From the NCBI GenBank assembly GCA_964579825.1, contig CAZOHT010000001.1, forward strand, positions 62,001-126,000: a DNA stretch of 64,000 nucleotides. Reading direction: 5' to 3'. Shown in pieces: positions 43,971 to 53,040 of the stretch (position 1 is its first letter; the number at the start of each line of letters is the position of its first letter). This stretch comes from SPCO01 sp964579825 (lineage in GTDB: Bacteria > Chloroflexota > Limnocylindria > Limnocylindrales > CSP1-4). The notes below the pieces were generated by a model, which saw only the letters and a list, made by a program, of their open reading frames with translations, was not told where the DNA came from and searched no databases. A program made the translations under genes and the position numbers.

Positions 43971-45541
43971 CGGGGGGTCGGCTGGTCGGCTGGATCGCAC
44001 CGGTCGCCGTGGGCGCGATCGTGTTCGCGGCCGCCCGATCCGCCCTGTTGCCCGGCCTGGGGTTCTGGGACACCGCTGAGTACCAGGCCGTGGGCCCGCT
44101 CCTCGGCACCGCCCACCCGACCGGCTTCCCGACGTGGGTGATCCTGGCCTGGCTGGCCTCGATCGTCTTGCAGCCGTTCGGCGACCCGGCCTATCGGATG
44201 AATCTCCTGGCCGCCATCTGCCTCGGTGTCGCTGCCGCGGTCACGGTGGATCTCACTCGGGTCCTGACCCGGTCCACGGCGCTCGGGGTGATGGCCGGGC
44301 TCGCGATGGCCCTGGCTCCCGCGGCCTGGGCGATCGGGACCCATGCGGAGACCCATGCCCTGCACCTGGCCCTGGTCGCCGTCCTGTTGTGGCTCCTGGT
44401 CGGCTGGGAGGACCGCGCCCGGGACGAGGCCGATCCGTCCCGCCGCGACCGGGCCGACCGCTGGCTGCTCGCGGCGGTGGTCGTGTACGCCCTGGCGGTC
44501 GGCAACCACTCGCTGACCCTGCTCCTCGCCCCGCCGATCGGCCTGTTCGTGCTGGCGGTCCAGCCGGGCATCCTGCGCCGGCCCGGGTTGATCGCCCGGT
44601 GCGTCGGCGTGCTCGCGGTGACCCTGGTCGTGGTCTACCTGGAGCTCCCGGTGCGGGGCGGCGCGATCGCCGGACTGACGGCGCCGCTCGTCTACGGCCG
44701 GCCGGCCACCTGGGACGGCTTCTGGTACGTCGTCCTGGCCGAACAGTTCCGGGGCAGCGTGGTCGATCCGTTCGGCGACCTCGGCGGCAAGGCGATCGCG
44801 GTCGTGACCCGGGCGACGCGGGAGTTCGGGCCGCTGACGCCGCTCATCCCGCTGGGGTTCCTGGCGACGGCGGTGCGCCGGCCCCGGTACGCCCTGCTGA
44901 CCGGGAGCGCGGCGGCGATCACCTGCTTCTTCGCCGCGTCGTACGTCAACGCGGACATCGGTCGGTACTACCTCGTCCCATGGCTGGTCGCCTGGACGTG
45001 GCTGGCCGTGCTTGGATCGCTCGTGGCGGTCGCCGTGGCGAACCTGGTCGCGTCGCCCGGCGATTCGTGGGAGGGGACGGGCTCGAAGGCGTACCGGCGG
45101 ACCGCCACCGTCGTGGCGATCGGCGCCGCCGCCGTGCTCATCGCGCCGACCCTGGTCGCCGTCCCGGCCCGCCATCGGGCGGTCGACGAAAGCCGTGACC
45201 GGAGTGCCATCTGGTGGACGGACCATGCCCTGTCGGTCATGGAGGACGATGCCCTCATCGTCAGCTGGTGGAGTTACTCCACGCCGCTATGGTATGCACA
45301 GCGCGTGGAAGGTCGACGACCGGACCTCGCGATCATGGACGACCGCACCATCCTGGACCTGGACCTTGGGGACATCTACGACGTGATCGACCAGAACCTC
45401 GGCAAGCGACCGGTGTACGTCATCCGGGACGACCAGCAGCAGATCGAGGAGCTCGCCCGTCGCTACGAGCTCGAGTTCATCGACGGCAATTCGGCGCGGA
45501 CCCTGACCCGGGTCGTCGGCGTGAAGGCGGCGGCGGAGTGA
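43964..45541 (+). CDS. DUF2723-family membrane protein (protein O-mannosyltransferase-like)
   Basis: 525 residues with about 11 helices. The outer-loop signature GFWDTAEYQAVGPLLGTAHP followed by TGFPTWVILAWL defines the DUF2723 group, related to GT-C glycosyltransferases. The C-terminal ~130 residues are soluble (DDALIVSWWSYSTPLWYAQ and on) and likely outside the membrane. Probably glycosylates surface proteins or lipids, with the next gene supplying the lipid-linked sugar. Substrate unknown. Confidence 0.8.
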   Translation: MVTGGRLVGWIAPVAVGAIVFAAARSALLPGLGFWDTAEYQAVGPLLGTAHPTGFPTWVILAWLASIVLQPFGDPAYRMNLLAAICLGVAAAVTVDLTRVLTRSTALGVMAGLAMALAPAAWAIGTHAETHALHLALVAVLLWLLVGWEDRARDEADPSRRDRADRWLLAAVVVYALAVGNHSLTLLLAPPIGLFVLAVQPGILRRPGLIARCVGVLAVTLVVVYLELPVRGGAIAGLTAPLVYGRPATWDGFWYVVLAEQFRGSVVDPFGDLGGKAIAVVTRATREFGPLTPLIPLGFLATAVRRPRYALLTGSAAAITCFFAASYVNADIGRYYLVPWLVAWTWLAVLGSLVAVAVANLVASPGDSWEGTGSKAYRRTATVVAIGAAAVLIAPTLVAVPARHRAVDESRDRSAIWWTDHALSVMEDDALIVSWWSYSTPLWYAQRVEGRRPDLAIMDDRTILDLDLGDIYDVIDQNLGKRPVYVIRDDQQQIEELARRYELEFIDGNSARTLTRVVGVKAAAE

Positions 45542-46335
45542 CCGCCGTCGCCGACCCTGGAACGGCCCCGGCTGCGGGCGCGACCAGGGTCGCCCGGCTG
45601 TCGTACTTCTTCCCGGCCCACAACGAAGAGGCGAACCTCGAGAGCCTCGTCGAGGAGGCCCTCGCGACGCTGCCCGGACTGGCCGAGACGTTCGAGATCA
45701 TCGCGGTCAACGATGGCTCGAAGGACCGGACACGCGAGATCGCCGACGACCTCGCCTCCCGCTATCCGGACGTCGTCCGCGCCGTCCACCACCCGACGAA
45801 CTACGGCTACGGCGCCGCGCTGCGATCGGGCTTCGCGGCCTCCCGCTACGAGCTCATCGCGTTCACCGACGGTGACCGCCAGTTCAAGGTCGCCGACATC
45901 GGCCGACTCACCGCGAGGCTGGCCCAGGCGGATCACCCGGACGTCGTCGTCGGCTTTCGGATCAAGCGGGCGGACCCGCTCGTCCGGACGCTCTATGCCC
46001 GGGCGTACCGGCTCGCCAACCGGATCTTCTTCGGGCTCAAGGTGACCGACGTGGACTGCGCTGCGAAGCTGTTCCGGCGCGAGGCCCTTGCCGACATCCA
46101 TGTCGAGTCGGGCGGCGCGTTCTTCTCCGCCGAACTGCTCATCAAGCTGCGCTCCGCCGGACGGACCGTGGTCGAGGTCGGGATCCCGCACTACCCGCGC
46201 ACGGCGGGCTCGGCGACCGGGGCCAAGCCATCGGTCATCCTGCGCGCCGTCCGCGACTTCTGGCGGCTGCGGCTCAACGCCTGGGTGAACCAGCGTCGCG
46301 CGTTCAAGCGTGGCGGCGCGATCCTCGGGGAGTAG
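45538..46335 (+). CDS. GT2 glycosyltransferase, polyprenyl-phosphate mannose/glucose synthase-like
   Basis: 265 residues, GT-A fold. FFPAHNEEANLESLVEEAL, AVNDGSKDRTREIAD, FTDGDRQFKVADI (DxD-type) and FLKVTDVDCAAKLFRR-like FGLKVTDVDCAAKLFRR match dolichol/polyprenol phosphate sugar synthases. No C-terminal membrane helices, so it resembles the soluble DPM1 type. GTG 45538 overlaps the DUF2723 stop. It probably makes the lipid-phosphate sugar donor for the GT-C enzymes of this region. Confidence 0.85.
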   Translation: MTAVADPGTAPAAGATRVARLSYFFPAHNEEANLESLVEEALATLPGLAETFEIIAVNDGSKDRTREIADDLASRYPDVVRAVHHPTNYGYGAALRSGFAASRYELIAFTDGDRQFKVADIGRLTARLAQADHPDVVVGFRIKRADPLVRTLYARAYRLANRIFFGLKVTDVDCAAKLFRREALADIHVESGGAFFSAELLIKLRSAGRTVVEVGIPHYPRTAGSATGAKPSVILRAVRDFWRLRLNAWVNQRRAFKRGGAILGE

Positions 46336-46337
46336 AC

Positions 46338-46898
46338 CTAGCTGGCTCGGCCCTCGCCGCCGCCCGGATCGGTGTCGAGCGAGTTCACGAAGTCGCGGAA
46401 CATGTCCAGCCGCGGATCGACCACGCCGCCTCCCAGCGTCTCCAGCGGCTGATCGTCCGTCCCGTCGTCCGTGAGGCCGGGACTGCCTTCCCCGAGGCCG
46501 GCCTGGTCCATCAGCTCGACGGTGGCGAAGATCTTCGACCCGGTCCGGACGGCCAGGGCCAGGGCGTCGCTCGGTCGCGCATCCACCTCGATCAACCGGT
46601 CGCCCATCGCCAGGACGAGCCGGGCGTGGTAGGTCTCCTCGGCCATCTCGACCACGACGACCCGGTCGATGTGGGCCCCGACCGCCTCGAGGGCCGACGC
46701 GAACAGGTCGTGGGTCAGCGGGCGTTCCGGCGTCAGGCCCTGGAGCTTCATCGCGATCGCGCTGGCCTCCCACTGGCCGATCCAGATGGGCAGGTAGCGG
46801 TCCCGATCCGTCTCCTTGAGGATGACCACGTGGCGGCTGGAGAGCATGTGGACTCGAACGCTCTCGACGACCATCTCGACCAGGATCGCGTCTGCCAT
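46338..46898 (-). CDS. Bifunctional nuclease family protein (DUF151)
   Basis: 186 residues. The DUF151 core is clear: RHVVILKETDRDRYLPIWIG, EASAIAMKLQG, ERPLTHDLFASALEAVGAHI and the final DARPSDALALAVRTGSKIFA. Relatives show DNase/RNase activity in vitro, but the cellular role is unclear. The last ~45 residues are an acidic tail. ATG 46898 is seven bases after GATAAT, so the transcript is probably leaderless. Its end lies 2 bp from the convergent GT2 gene. Confidence 0.85.
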   Translation of the reverse strand: MADAILVEMVVESVRVHMLSSRHVVILKETDRDRYLPIWIGQWEASAIAMKLQGLTPERPLTHDLFASALEAVGAHIDRVVVVEMAEETYHARLVLAMGDRLIEVDARPSDALALAVRTGSKIFATVELMDQAGLGEGSPGLTDDGTDDQPLETLGGGVVDPRLDMFRDFVNSLDTDPGGGEGRAS

Positions 46899-46905
46899 GA
46901 CCGGG

Positions 46906-46911
46906 ATTATC
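46906..46911 (-). promoter_or_regulatory. -10 box GATAAT for a leaderless start at 46898
   Basis: GATAAT (one mismatch to TATAAT), seven bases, ATG on the minus strand. The TAA inside the box is also the stop codon of the rhomboid gene. Confidence 0.55.
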
Positions 46912-47632
46912 CCACGGGCGTCGGGGCCGGCGGCCCCGCCCCGCGACGCCTGCGCCAGACCAGCAGGAGCCGCGCCGCCACGACCCCGGCCACGAACCCG
47001 CCGATGTGGGCGAAGATCGCCACGCCGCCGTCCGTGCCGGCCAGGCCGAGCGACGCGATCCCGTCGATCAGCTGGAGCACGAACCAGAAGCCGAGCACGA
47101 CGACCGCCGGCACGTCGATGAGCTGGTAGAAGAACCCGAGGAAGACCAGCGACGTGATGCGCGCCCGCGGATACAGGACGAGGTAGCCACCCAGGACCGC
47201 GGCGATCGCGCCGGACGCGCCGATCATGGGGATGGTCGACGTCGGGTCGATCGCGACCTGCGCCAGGCCGGCCGCGATGCCGCCGCCCAGGTAGAAGGTC
47301 AGGAACGCCGGTCGCCCCAGATCGTCCTCGATGTTGTTGGCGAAGATCCACAGGAACAGCAGATTGCCCAGCAGGTGCAGCCAGCCACCGTGGAGGAACT
47401 GGCTCGTGATGAGCGTGAGGGTCTCCGCCGTCAGGAAGCCGCTCGACGTCCAGGCCGCCACCAGGTCCGCCGGGACCACGCCCCACTCGGTCAGGAACGC
47501 GTTCAACGCCTCGTCGCCACCACTGACCTGCAGGCCGAGCTCCCAGGCGAATGCGATGAGACAGGCGGCCACGAGTCCGATCGTCACGACCGGCGTCCGC
47601 CGGGTGGGGTTGGCGTCCCGGAGCGGGATCAC
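46907..47632 (-). CDS. Rhomboid-family intramembrane serine protease
   Basis: 241 residues with six or seven membrane helices. The catalytic serine is in GASGAIAAVLGG and the histidine in AHIGGFVAGVVAA; the loop-1 segment SQFLHGGWLHLLGNLLFLWI carries the family histidine and asparagine. It cleaves substrates within the membrane; targets unknown. The start is GTG 47632. Confidence 0.9.
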   Translation of the reverse strand: MIPLRDANPTRRTPVVTIGLVAACLIAFAWELGLQVSGGDEALNAFLTEWGVVPADLVAAWTSSGFLTAETLTLITSQFLHGGWLHLLGNLLFLWIFANNIEDDLGRPAFLTFYLGGGIAAGLAQVAIDPTSTIPMIGASGAIAAVLGGYLVLYPRARITSLVFLGFFYQLIDVPAVVVLGFWFVLQLIDGIASLGLAGTDGGVAIFAHIGGFVAGVVAARLLLVWRRRRGAGPPAPTPVG

Positions 47633-47647
47633 GGTCCGGGGCCCCCG

Positions 47648-49903
47648 CTAGGGGGACGGCTTGGCCGAGCCGGCCGGACTGGCCGAGGGAGCGACGGACG
47701 GCGCCGGGGTCGGGGCCACGTCCGGGACCGCCTCCAGGACGGACTGGCGAAGTCCGTCCTTGGAGATCCAGACGACCGTGGCGGGTAGCTCCTCGACGCC
47801 CGGGATCACGTAGAACCCGCGCATGTCGTCCCAGCCGGGGACGCCGCCCGCCAGCCGGTACTGGGCCTTGTAGGTGCCGTCCGACTTGTCGAAGGCGACC
47901 AGGCGGGCATTCGGACGGTCATAGCCGTAGACCCAGCCGGTCCGCCGCTCGGTGCCTTCCCCGCCCATGACCATCGAGTACACCGCGGCCGGCCGCAGGA
48001 GCGTGTCCTCGGGAGCGCCGGGATCCCAGCCGTCGCCCTTGCCGGCGACGAACCGGACGAGCTCGCCGGCGTCGGTGGCGAACACGTCGCCGTCGATGTA
48101 GATCGAGGTCATGGCGCTCACGTCGCGCGCGGTGGCCAGCCAGGGCGTGTCGTCGCCCGGGAACCCGCCGCCGTCCGCGGCCGGCGAGTAGGCCCGGATC
48201 TGCTGCTCGGACGGATCGACGACGTACAGGTTGTAGAGACTCTTGTCGGCATCACGCAGGAAGGTGCCGAAGCCCTTGATGTCGTCGCCCCACGAGGTCG
48301 AGCCGTTGACGTTGATCTTGGCCAGCGTGCCCTTGCCGGCCCCGTCGGCCGGGCGCCAGCGCCACAGGACGTTCTTCGAGTCGAGGATCAGGAGATCCTG
48401 ACCGCCGACGCCGATGAACCGCGGCGAGGCGACCGTGCCGCCGCCGGCCTTCTGGCCGAACCGGGCGACGACGGTGGCCTTCTTGGCCTTGAGGTCGATC
48501 CGGTAGACCGACCGCGTCGACCGGTCGATGACGTACGGGGCGCCGTCGGGACCGCGCACGAGACCGCGCAGGTCGATCGGGTCCGCGCCTTCGGCCGGCG
48601 TGAACGTGAAGAGCGGGGCGCTCGTGACCGGGACGACGCCGTAGAGCCGATCCAGGCCGGCCTCGACCTTCGTCCGAAGCGGTTCGATCACCGTCGCCTT
48701 GACCTTGGCCTCCTCCGCGAGGTCGAGCTGCTGGTAGGCATGGGTGAGCAGCTCCTGCGCCTGGCCGGGATCGTCGGCGACGAGGTCGATCCCTGGCCCG
48801 GAGACCTTGGCCAGGTCCGCCTTGGCGGCATCGAGCGCCTGCTGGCCGGCGTTGACCGAGCTGATGGCCTGCTCCGGCGTCGAACCGCCGAACATGTACA
48901 CGGCGAGGCCCAGGCCGCCGACGACGATGATCAGCGCGAGCGCCGCCATCGCGGCCCGACGCTGCGTCTCCCGCCGTGTCGCGAGCGGCGTCACCCGACG
49001 GTAGGCGGGCTTGCGACGCGGCATGAGGTCCTGCAACCGGGCCACGAGTCGGTCCACGCCGGTACCCGCGGCGGCCCTGGCGCTGCTGGCGGCGGCGGTC
49101 ATCGCCCCACCGGCCGCCGCGACATTGTCGGCGAGCGGGATCGGGGAGCGGTCCGGGGCGCCGGCGAGCGGCTCGGCCGGCTTGACCGGGACGAGCGTGC
49201 GCGACTTGGACGTGGCCGAGACCTCGGCCGCCTCGAAGGCGATCGCCCCGTCGCTGCCCGAACCGTCGGCCGCCACGAACCGGTGGTGGAGATGCTCCAT
49301 CGCCGACTGCGGGTGGAGCGTCAGCATCGCGTCCTTGAGCTCGTCCACGCCGAGTTTCGACATGACGTTCGGGGAGATCAGCACGAGGGAGTCGCCGACC
49401 GCCACCTCGCCGCGCCAGACATCCGGCTCGAGGTCGCCGGCCGGCAGGCCACGATCGCGCTGCGGATCCGGCAGCGTGGACAGGCGCGCCTGCCGGATGA
49501 GGTAGGCCTCGGCCGGCCCCACCGTGGCGACATACATCTCGTTGCCCCGGACGACGGCTACGGCCACGCCGATCGGCCCATTCCCGTCGGTCGTCTTGAG
49601 GCCCAGTCGGTCCGCCTGGTGGGCGAGCCGCTTGTTGGCGGTCACGATGGCCTTCTGGAGGCAGACGCGGATGCCGGCCGACTCGTCGTAGTAGTACTCG
49701 TTGCGGATCGTCTCGGCGGCCAGGCGAGTCGCCTCCAGGCCGTGGCGCGACGCCAGGCGCGAGGTCACGAGCAGGTACAGCAGCCCCTTGGAGCGCGCGA
49801 CGGAACCGACGGTCGGCTCGACCACGACGAGCGTGTCTGGCGAGTCGATGAGGCGGTCGTGCTCGGCGACGACGCCGAGCTTCATCTGGAGTCGGACGGC
49901 CAT
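47648..49903 (-). CDS. PP2C-like domain protein with membrane helix and external beta-propeller
   Basis: 751 residues. Residues ~1-235 look like a degenerate PPM/PP2C phosphatase fold (VAVAVVRGNEMYVATVGPAE, VGDSLVLISPNVMSKLGVDE) without the usual DG metal aspartates, so probably not an active phosphatase. A Ser/Ala-rich spacer and a membrane helix near 320-343 (AALALIIVVGGLGLAVYMFG) follow. After a coiled-coil-like stretch (~350-415) comes an external propeller (~430-715) and a Pro/Ala/Ser tail. The layout suggests a sensor linking an outside signal to an inner pseudophosphatase. Promoter candidate TATAAT at 50038-50043. Confidence 0.65.
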   Translation of the reverse strand: MAVRLQMKLGVVAEHDRLIDSPDTLVVVEPTVGSVARSKGLLYLLVTSRLASRHGLEATRLAAETIRNEYYYDESAGIRVCLQKAIVTANKRLAHQADRLGLKTTDGNGPIGVAVAVVRGNEMYVATVGPAEAYLIRQARLSTLPDPQRDRGLPAGDLEPDVWRGEVAVGDSLVLISPNVMSKLGVDELKDAMLTLHPQSAMEHLHHRFVAADGSGSDGAIAFEAAEVSATSKSRTLVPVKPAEPLAGAPDRSPIPLADNVAAAGGAMTAAASSARAAAGTGVDRLVARLQDLMPRRKPAYRRVTPLATRRETQRRAAMAALALIIVVGGLGLAVYMFGGSTPEQAISSVNAGQQALDAAKADLAKVSGPGIDLVADDPGQAQELLTHAYQQLDLAEEAKVKATVIEPLRTKVEAGLDRLYGVVPVTSAPLFTFTPAEGADPIDLRGLVRGPDGAPYVIDRSTRSVYRIDLKAKKATVVARFGQKAGGGTVASPRFIGVGGQDLLILDSKNVLWRWRPADGAGKGTLAKINVNGSTSWGDDIKGFGTFLRDADKSLYNLYVVDPSEQQIRAYSPAADGGGFPGDDTPWLATARDVSAMTSIYIDGDVFATDAGELVRFVAGKGDGWDPGAPEDTLLRPAAVYSMVMGGEGTERRTGWVYGYDRPNARLVAFDKSDGTYKAQYRLAGGVPGWDDMRGFYVIPGVEELPATVVWISKDGLRQSVLEAVPDVAPTPAPSVAPSASPAGSAKPSP

Positions 49904-50037
49904 GCGGGCCTCTCGTTGGTCAGGCTGGGCCTCCGCGCACCGGACTGGCGCGGACGGGCGGAGCGGGAGCGGGCGAGCGACGGTGATCCCGGTTCGATCG
50001 AGGACGTTCGCCCCGAGATGGCTGGCAGGTGTCGCGG

Positions 50038-50043
50038 ATTATA
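50038..50043 (-). promoter_or_regulatory. Perfect -10 box TATAAT upstream of the PP2C-like gene
   Basis: It lies on the minus strand, overlaps the TAA stop of the dciA-like gene, and would give a leader of about 128 nt before ATG 49903. No TTGACA-like element is found 16-18 bp upstream. Confidence 0.5.
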
Positions 50044-50368
50044 CGCGGGGACCCGAACGACGCACGTGGACTCGAAGCTGGCGCACGCCGAGGCCGCCCG
50101 GACTGGCTGCGAACGCCCCCAGCAGCTCGGCCTGATGCAGGCGCAGCTCCTGGGCCACGATCGGCGCGTCCGCCTCCACGTCCAGCGCGAATCCCTCGAG
50201 GTGGGTCACCCGGCACGCCCCGACGACGGCGGGCAGGCGCTCCGCCACGATCGCCTCGAACGTGGCCATCGCCTTCGATCGGCGCAGCTCATCCTCGAGG
50301 CCGAGCGCCCGGGCCGCATCCGGGATGAGGTCCCCGAGGCGGACCATGGGTCGCTTGCGGACGGTCAC
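50039..50368 (-). CDS. DciA-like protein (DUF721)
   Basis: 109 residues of the DUF721/DciA family (LGDLIPDAARALGLEDELRR, then a KH-like part with VVGACRVTHLEGFALDVEAD). DciA is the ancestral loader or helper of the replicative helicase DnaB in bacteria lacking DnaC/DnaI. Its place right after recF in the dnaA-dnaN-recF set is the usual one in Actinobacteria and relatives. GTG 50368 overlaps the recF stop (GTGA). Confidence 0.75.
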   Translation of the reverse strand: MTVRKRPMVRLGDLIPDAARALGLEDELRRSKAMATFEAIVAERLPAVVGACRVTHLEGFALDVEADAPIVAQELRLHQAELLGAFAASPGGLGVRQLRVHVRRSGPRV

Positions 50369-51516
50369 GAAGGCACGCCCGCTGTCCTGAGCGTCGCACC
50401 GCCCGGCCCGCCGGTCACCTCCCAGCTCGTCGCGATGGCGCGGAGGGCGGGATCGAGGTCGTCGGGGGTCGTCGTCGTGATGAACGCCTGGGGCAACTCG
50501 GCGATCCGGCGGACGAGGTGCGCCCGGCGCTCCGGATCGAGCTCGGAGAACACGTCATCGAGCAGGAGGAGCGGGGGACGACCGTCGAGGCCAGTGAGGA
50601 GGTCGAGCTCGGCCAGTTTGAACGCCAGGATGGCCGTCCGCTGCTGGCCGCGCGAGGCGAACCCCGCAAGGTCCCGCCCGTCGAGCTCGAAGGCGATGTC
50701 GTCGCGATGCGGCCCGACGAGCGTGGATCCGTTCCAGACCTCCTTGTCGGCCGTCTCGACGAGTCGGCGGGTCAGGCTGTCCCGTGGCGTCTCGCCGGGG
50801 AGGGCCGGGGCGTTCGTGACGTAGCGCAGGCCGAGACCGCTGGCGGCGGCCTCGTCCGGGGCGATCTCCGCGTGCGCGGCGGCAAGCGGGCCGGCGAGGT
50901 CGTCGAGGAGCTGGAGTCGCTGCGCCACGATCTCGCCGCCGGCCTCGACGAAGCTCGAGTCCCAGTAGCGCAGCTCGTCGCGCGACGCCCCGTCCTCGCG
51001 GATGGCGCGCAGGAGGCTGTTCCGTTGCTGGAGGGTTCGGGCATAGGTCGTCTGGGCGTCGGAGAACCGCGGGGACCGGGCCGCGGCGACCTGGTCGAGG
51101 GCCGCGCGACGGAGGGATGGCGAACCGGCCACGAGGAGCATCTCCTCGGGCGCGAAGACCACGACGCGCAGGTGGTCGCTCAGGCTGGTGGCGCGCCGGG
51201 CGATCCCGTTCACCCGGATCCGCTTGCGGCCGGCCGTCCCGCTGGCACCGGCGCGCACGACCGCCAGCTCCAGCGTGTCGCCGCCGAGGCGCCCTTCGAT
51301 GCGAGCGAGGTCCGTGCCCCAGCGGATGAGCTCGCCGTCCGTCGACGTCCTGTGGCTGCGACCCCAGGCTAGGAGGACGATCGCCTCGAGCAGGCTGGTC
51401 TTGCCGGCCGCGTTGGGGCCCCAGACGAGCTGCGGGCCGGCGCCGAAGGAGGCGTCGAGGGCGGCGTACCCGCGCAGGTCGCGCAGGCTGATGGAGTCGA
51501 GCAGGATCCGCCTCAG
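50365..51516 (-). CDS. recF: DNA replication and repair protein RecF, probable CTG start
   Basis: 383 residues when started at CTG 51516. The SMC-like ATPase has Walker A GPNAAGKTS (Lys39), the ABC signature FASRGQQRTAIL and Walker B LLLLDDVFSELD. It loads RecA at gaps with RecO/R. In this frame no ATG, GTG or TTG exists upstream of 51258, and a start at 51258 would delete Walker A. CTG 51516 overlaps the dnaN stop in a CTGA, exactly like the ATGA/GTGA/TTGA overlaps elsewhere, and yields the normal distance from start to Walker A. ATC 51507 is a less likely alternative. Confidence 0.85.
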   Translation of the reverse strand: MRRILLDSISLRDLRGYAALDASFGAGPQLVWGPNAAGKTSLLEAIVLLAWGRSHRTSTDGELIRWGTDLARIEGRLGGDTLELAVVRAGASGTAGRKRIRVNGIARRATSLSDHLRVVVFAPEEMLLVAGSPSLRRAALDQVAAARSPRFSDAQTTYARTLQQRNSLLRAIREDGASRDELRYWDSSFVEAGGEIVAQRLQLLDDLAGPLAAAHAEIAPDEAAASGLGLRYVTNAPALPGETPRDSLTRRLVETADKEVWNGSTLVGPHRDDIAFELDGRDLAGFASRGQQRTAILAFKLAELDLLTGLDGRPPLLLLDDVFSELDPERRAHLVRRIAELPQAFITTTTPDDLDPALRAIATSWEVTGGPGGATLRTAGVPS

Positions 51517-52631
51517 GAAGTCGTTCGGACCGGCATCACGACGTGGACGTAGTGGTCGTCGCCGACGGGCTTGAAGACCCCGGGCGAGAGCGGGCCGTTC
51601 AACTCCAGGGCGAACTGGTCGGCATCGACGTTGGTCAGGACATCCGCGAGATACCGGGCGTTGAACGCGATGGTCGTGCCATCGCCCTCGACCGCGGCTT
51701 CCACCTGGCCGACGTGATCGCCGACTTCCGCGTTGGCGCTGACGGTGATCCCGGATTCGCCGTCGCCACCCACCTGGAGCTTGACGATGTTGGCCGACTC
51801 ATGAGCGATGAGGGCTGCCGGCCGGACCGCCCGGAGGAGCTCCTCGCGGTCGAGGACCGCCCGGGTGGTGTGGCTCGACGGGACGACCTGCTGGTAGTTC
51901 GGGAACTGGCCGTCGATCAGCCGACTGACCAGGTCCACGCCATCGATATGGAACAGCACCTGGTTCCGGGCACCGGCGAGGATGACGTCGACCGGATCGT
52001 CGACGTCCGACAGGACGCGTGCGAGCTCGTTGAGCGCCCGCGCCGGGATGACGACGCTCGTGTCCGGGACCGCATCGAGGATCGGGATCGACTTGACCGC
52101 GATCCGGTAGTTGTCGGCCGCGGCGAGCGTCAGCTGGTCGCCCTCGAACTTGGCCAGGACGCCGGTCAGGATGGGCCGGGCCTCGTCGGACGCGGCGGCG
52201 AAGGCGGTCTCGGCCAGCGCCCGGCGCAGGACGTTCTGGGCGATCCGGGTGGTCGGACGCTCGCCGGCCGTCTGGATGGCCGGGAACTCATCCGCATCGA
52301 TGCCCTTGACGTGGGTCTCGAACCGGCCGCAACGGATATGGAGCGACTCGCCCGCGCCCAGCTCCAGGTCCACCCGGTCGCCGGACGGCAGCGAATTGAC
52401 GAGATCGGTCAGGAGCTTGGCCGGCACGGTCGTCGAGCCGTCCGTCTCGATCTTGCCCGGGACCCAGTACGTGATGCCGATCTCGAGGTTGGTGGCGGTC
52501 AGCTTCAGGCCGGCATCCTCGGTCTTGAGCAGGACATTGGCCAGGACCGGCAGGGTGCTCCGGCTGGACACGGCGCGACTGACCACGGACAGGCCGCGCG
52601 CCAGGTTCTCCTGCATGACCGAGAGTTTCAC
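51513..52631 (-). CDS. dnaN: DNA polymerase III sliding clamp (beta subunit)
   Basis: 372 residues, three clamp domains. The start KLSVMQENLARGLSVVSRAV, the middle RPILTGVLAKFEGDQLTLAA and the end PGVFKPVGDDHYVHVVMPVR are typical. The ring tethers the replicative polymerase and many repair proteins. GTG 52631 is the start; ATG six codons in is less likely because conserved sequence begins earlier. It lies between oriC and recF. Confidence 0.95.
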   Translation of the reverse strand: MKLSVMQENLARGLSVVSRAVSSRSTLPVLANVLLKTEDAGLKLTATNLEIGITYWVPGKIETDGSTTVPAKLLTDLVNSLPSGDRVDLELGAGESLHIRCGRFETHVKGIDADEFPAIQTAGERPTTRIAQNVLRRALAETAFAAASDEARPILTGVLAKFEGDQLTLAAADNYRIAVKSIPILDAVPDTSVVIPARALNELARVLSDVDDPVDVILAGARNQVLFHIDGVDLVSRLIDGQFPNYQQVVPSSHTTRAVLDREELLRAVRPAALIAHESANIVKLQVGGDGESGITVSANAEVGDHVGQVEAAVEGDGTTIAFNARYLADVLTNVDADQFALELNGPLSPGVFKPVGDDHYVHVVMPVRTTS

Positions 52632-52659
52632 GTCGGGCTTCTCCAGTCGGATCCGCTCA

Positions 52660-53040
52660 GGGGACGGTCGGTCGGTGAGGCATCTGCCAGGCCGGACCGG
52701 GCCATCGAGTGGGTAGTGGGTATCTTCTCTCTATCTTCTCATCCCGTCATCATCACCATCATGGTGTGGACGGTGTGGACGCCCGTGCTTGGCGGCGCTC
52801 GATCGAGCGGTGGACCACCCCGGCCGGAGGGTGGAGGCCGAGCCGGCTGAGGGGGAGTCGACCCGGGACGGCCGGGGGACAAGTCGAGCGGCGGTCCACC
52901 GTCCGCTCGGATCCATCCCGGTCGGCCCACCGTCGGGACGTCGATCCTGCACCCTCGGCGCCGCGACGGTCCACGGGCGGGGACGGGTTGTCCACGGTCT
53001 CCAGGAGGTCATCCACCGCGGCGACCGCGGGCAGGCCGCG
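52660..53040. other. Probable chromosomal origin (oriC) between dnaN and dnaA
   Basis: This 409-bp spacer (52632-53040) has no gene but many DnaA-box-like 9-mers: TTGTCCACG at 52988-52996 (one base from TTGTCCACA), TCATCCACC at 53009-53017, CGGTCCACG at 52967-52975, CGGTCCACC at 52892-52900, and two abutting inverted copies TGTGGACGG and TGTGGACGC at 52765-52782. Directly beside the pair is the least GC-rich stretch (52715-52766), with ATC/CAT trinucleotide runs, a candidate unwinding element. The place in dnaA-dnaN matches oriC in high-GC Gram-positive bacteria. The boxes are imperfect, so the assignment rests on cluster and context. Confidence 0.7.

Noticed and set aside
50365..51258. RecF started at GTG 51258
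   Set aside because: It would remove Walker A (GPNAAGKTS) and the first ~86 residues, all clearly encoded in the same frame upstream.
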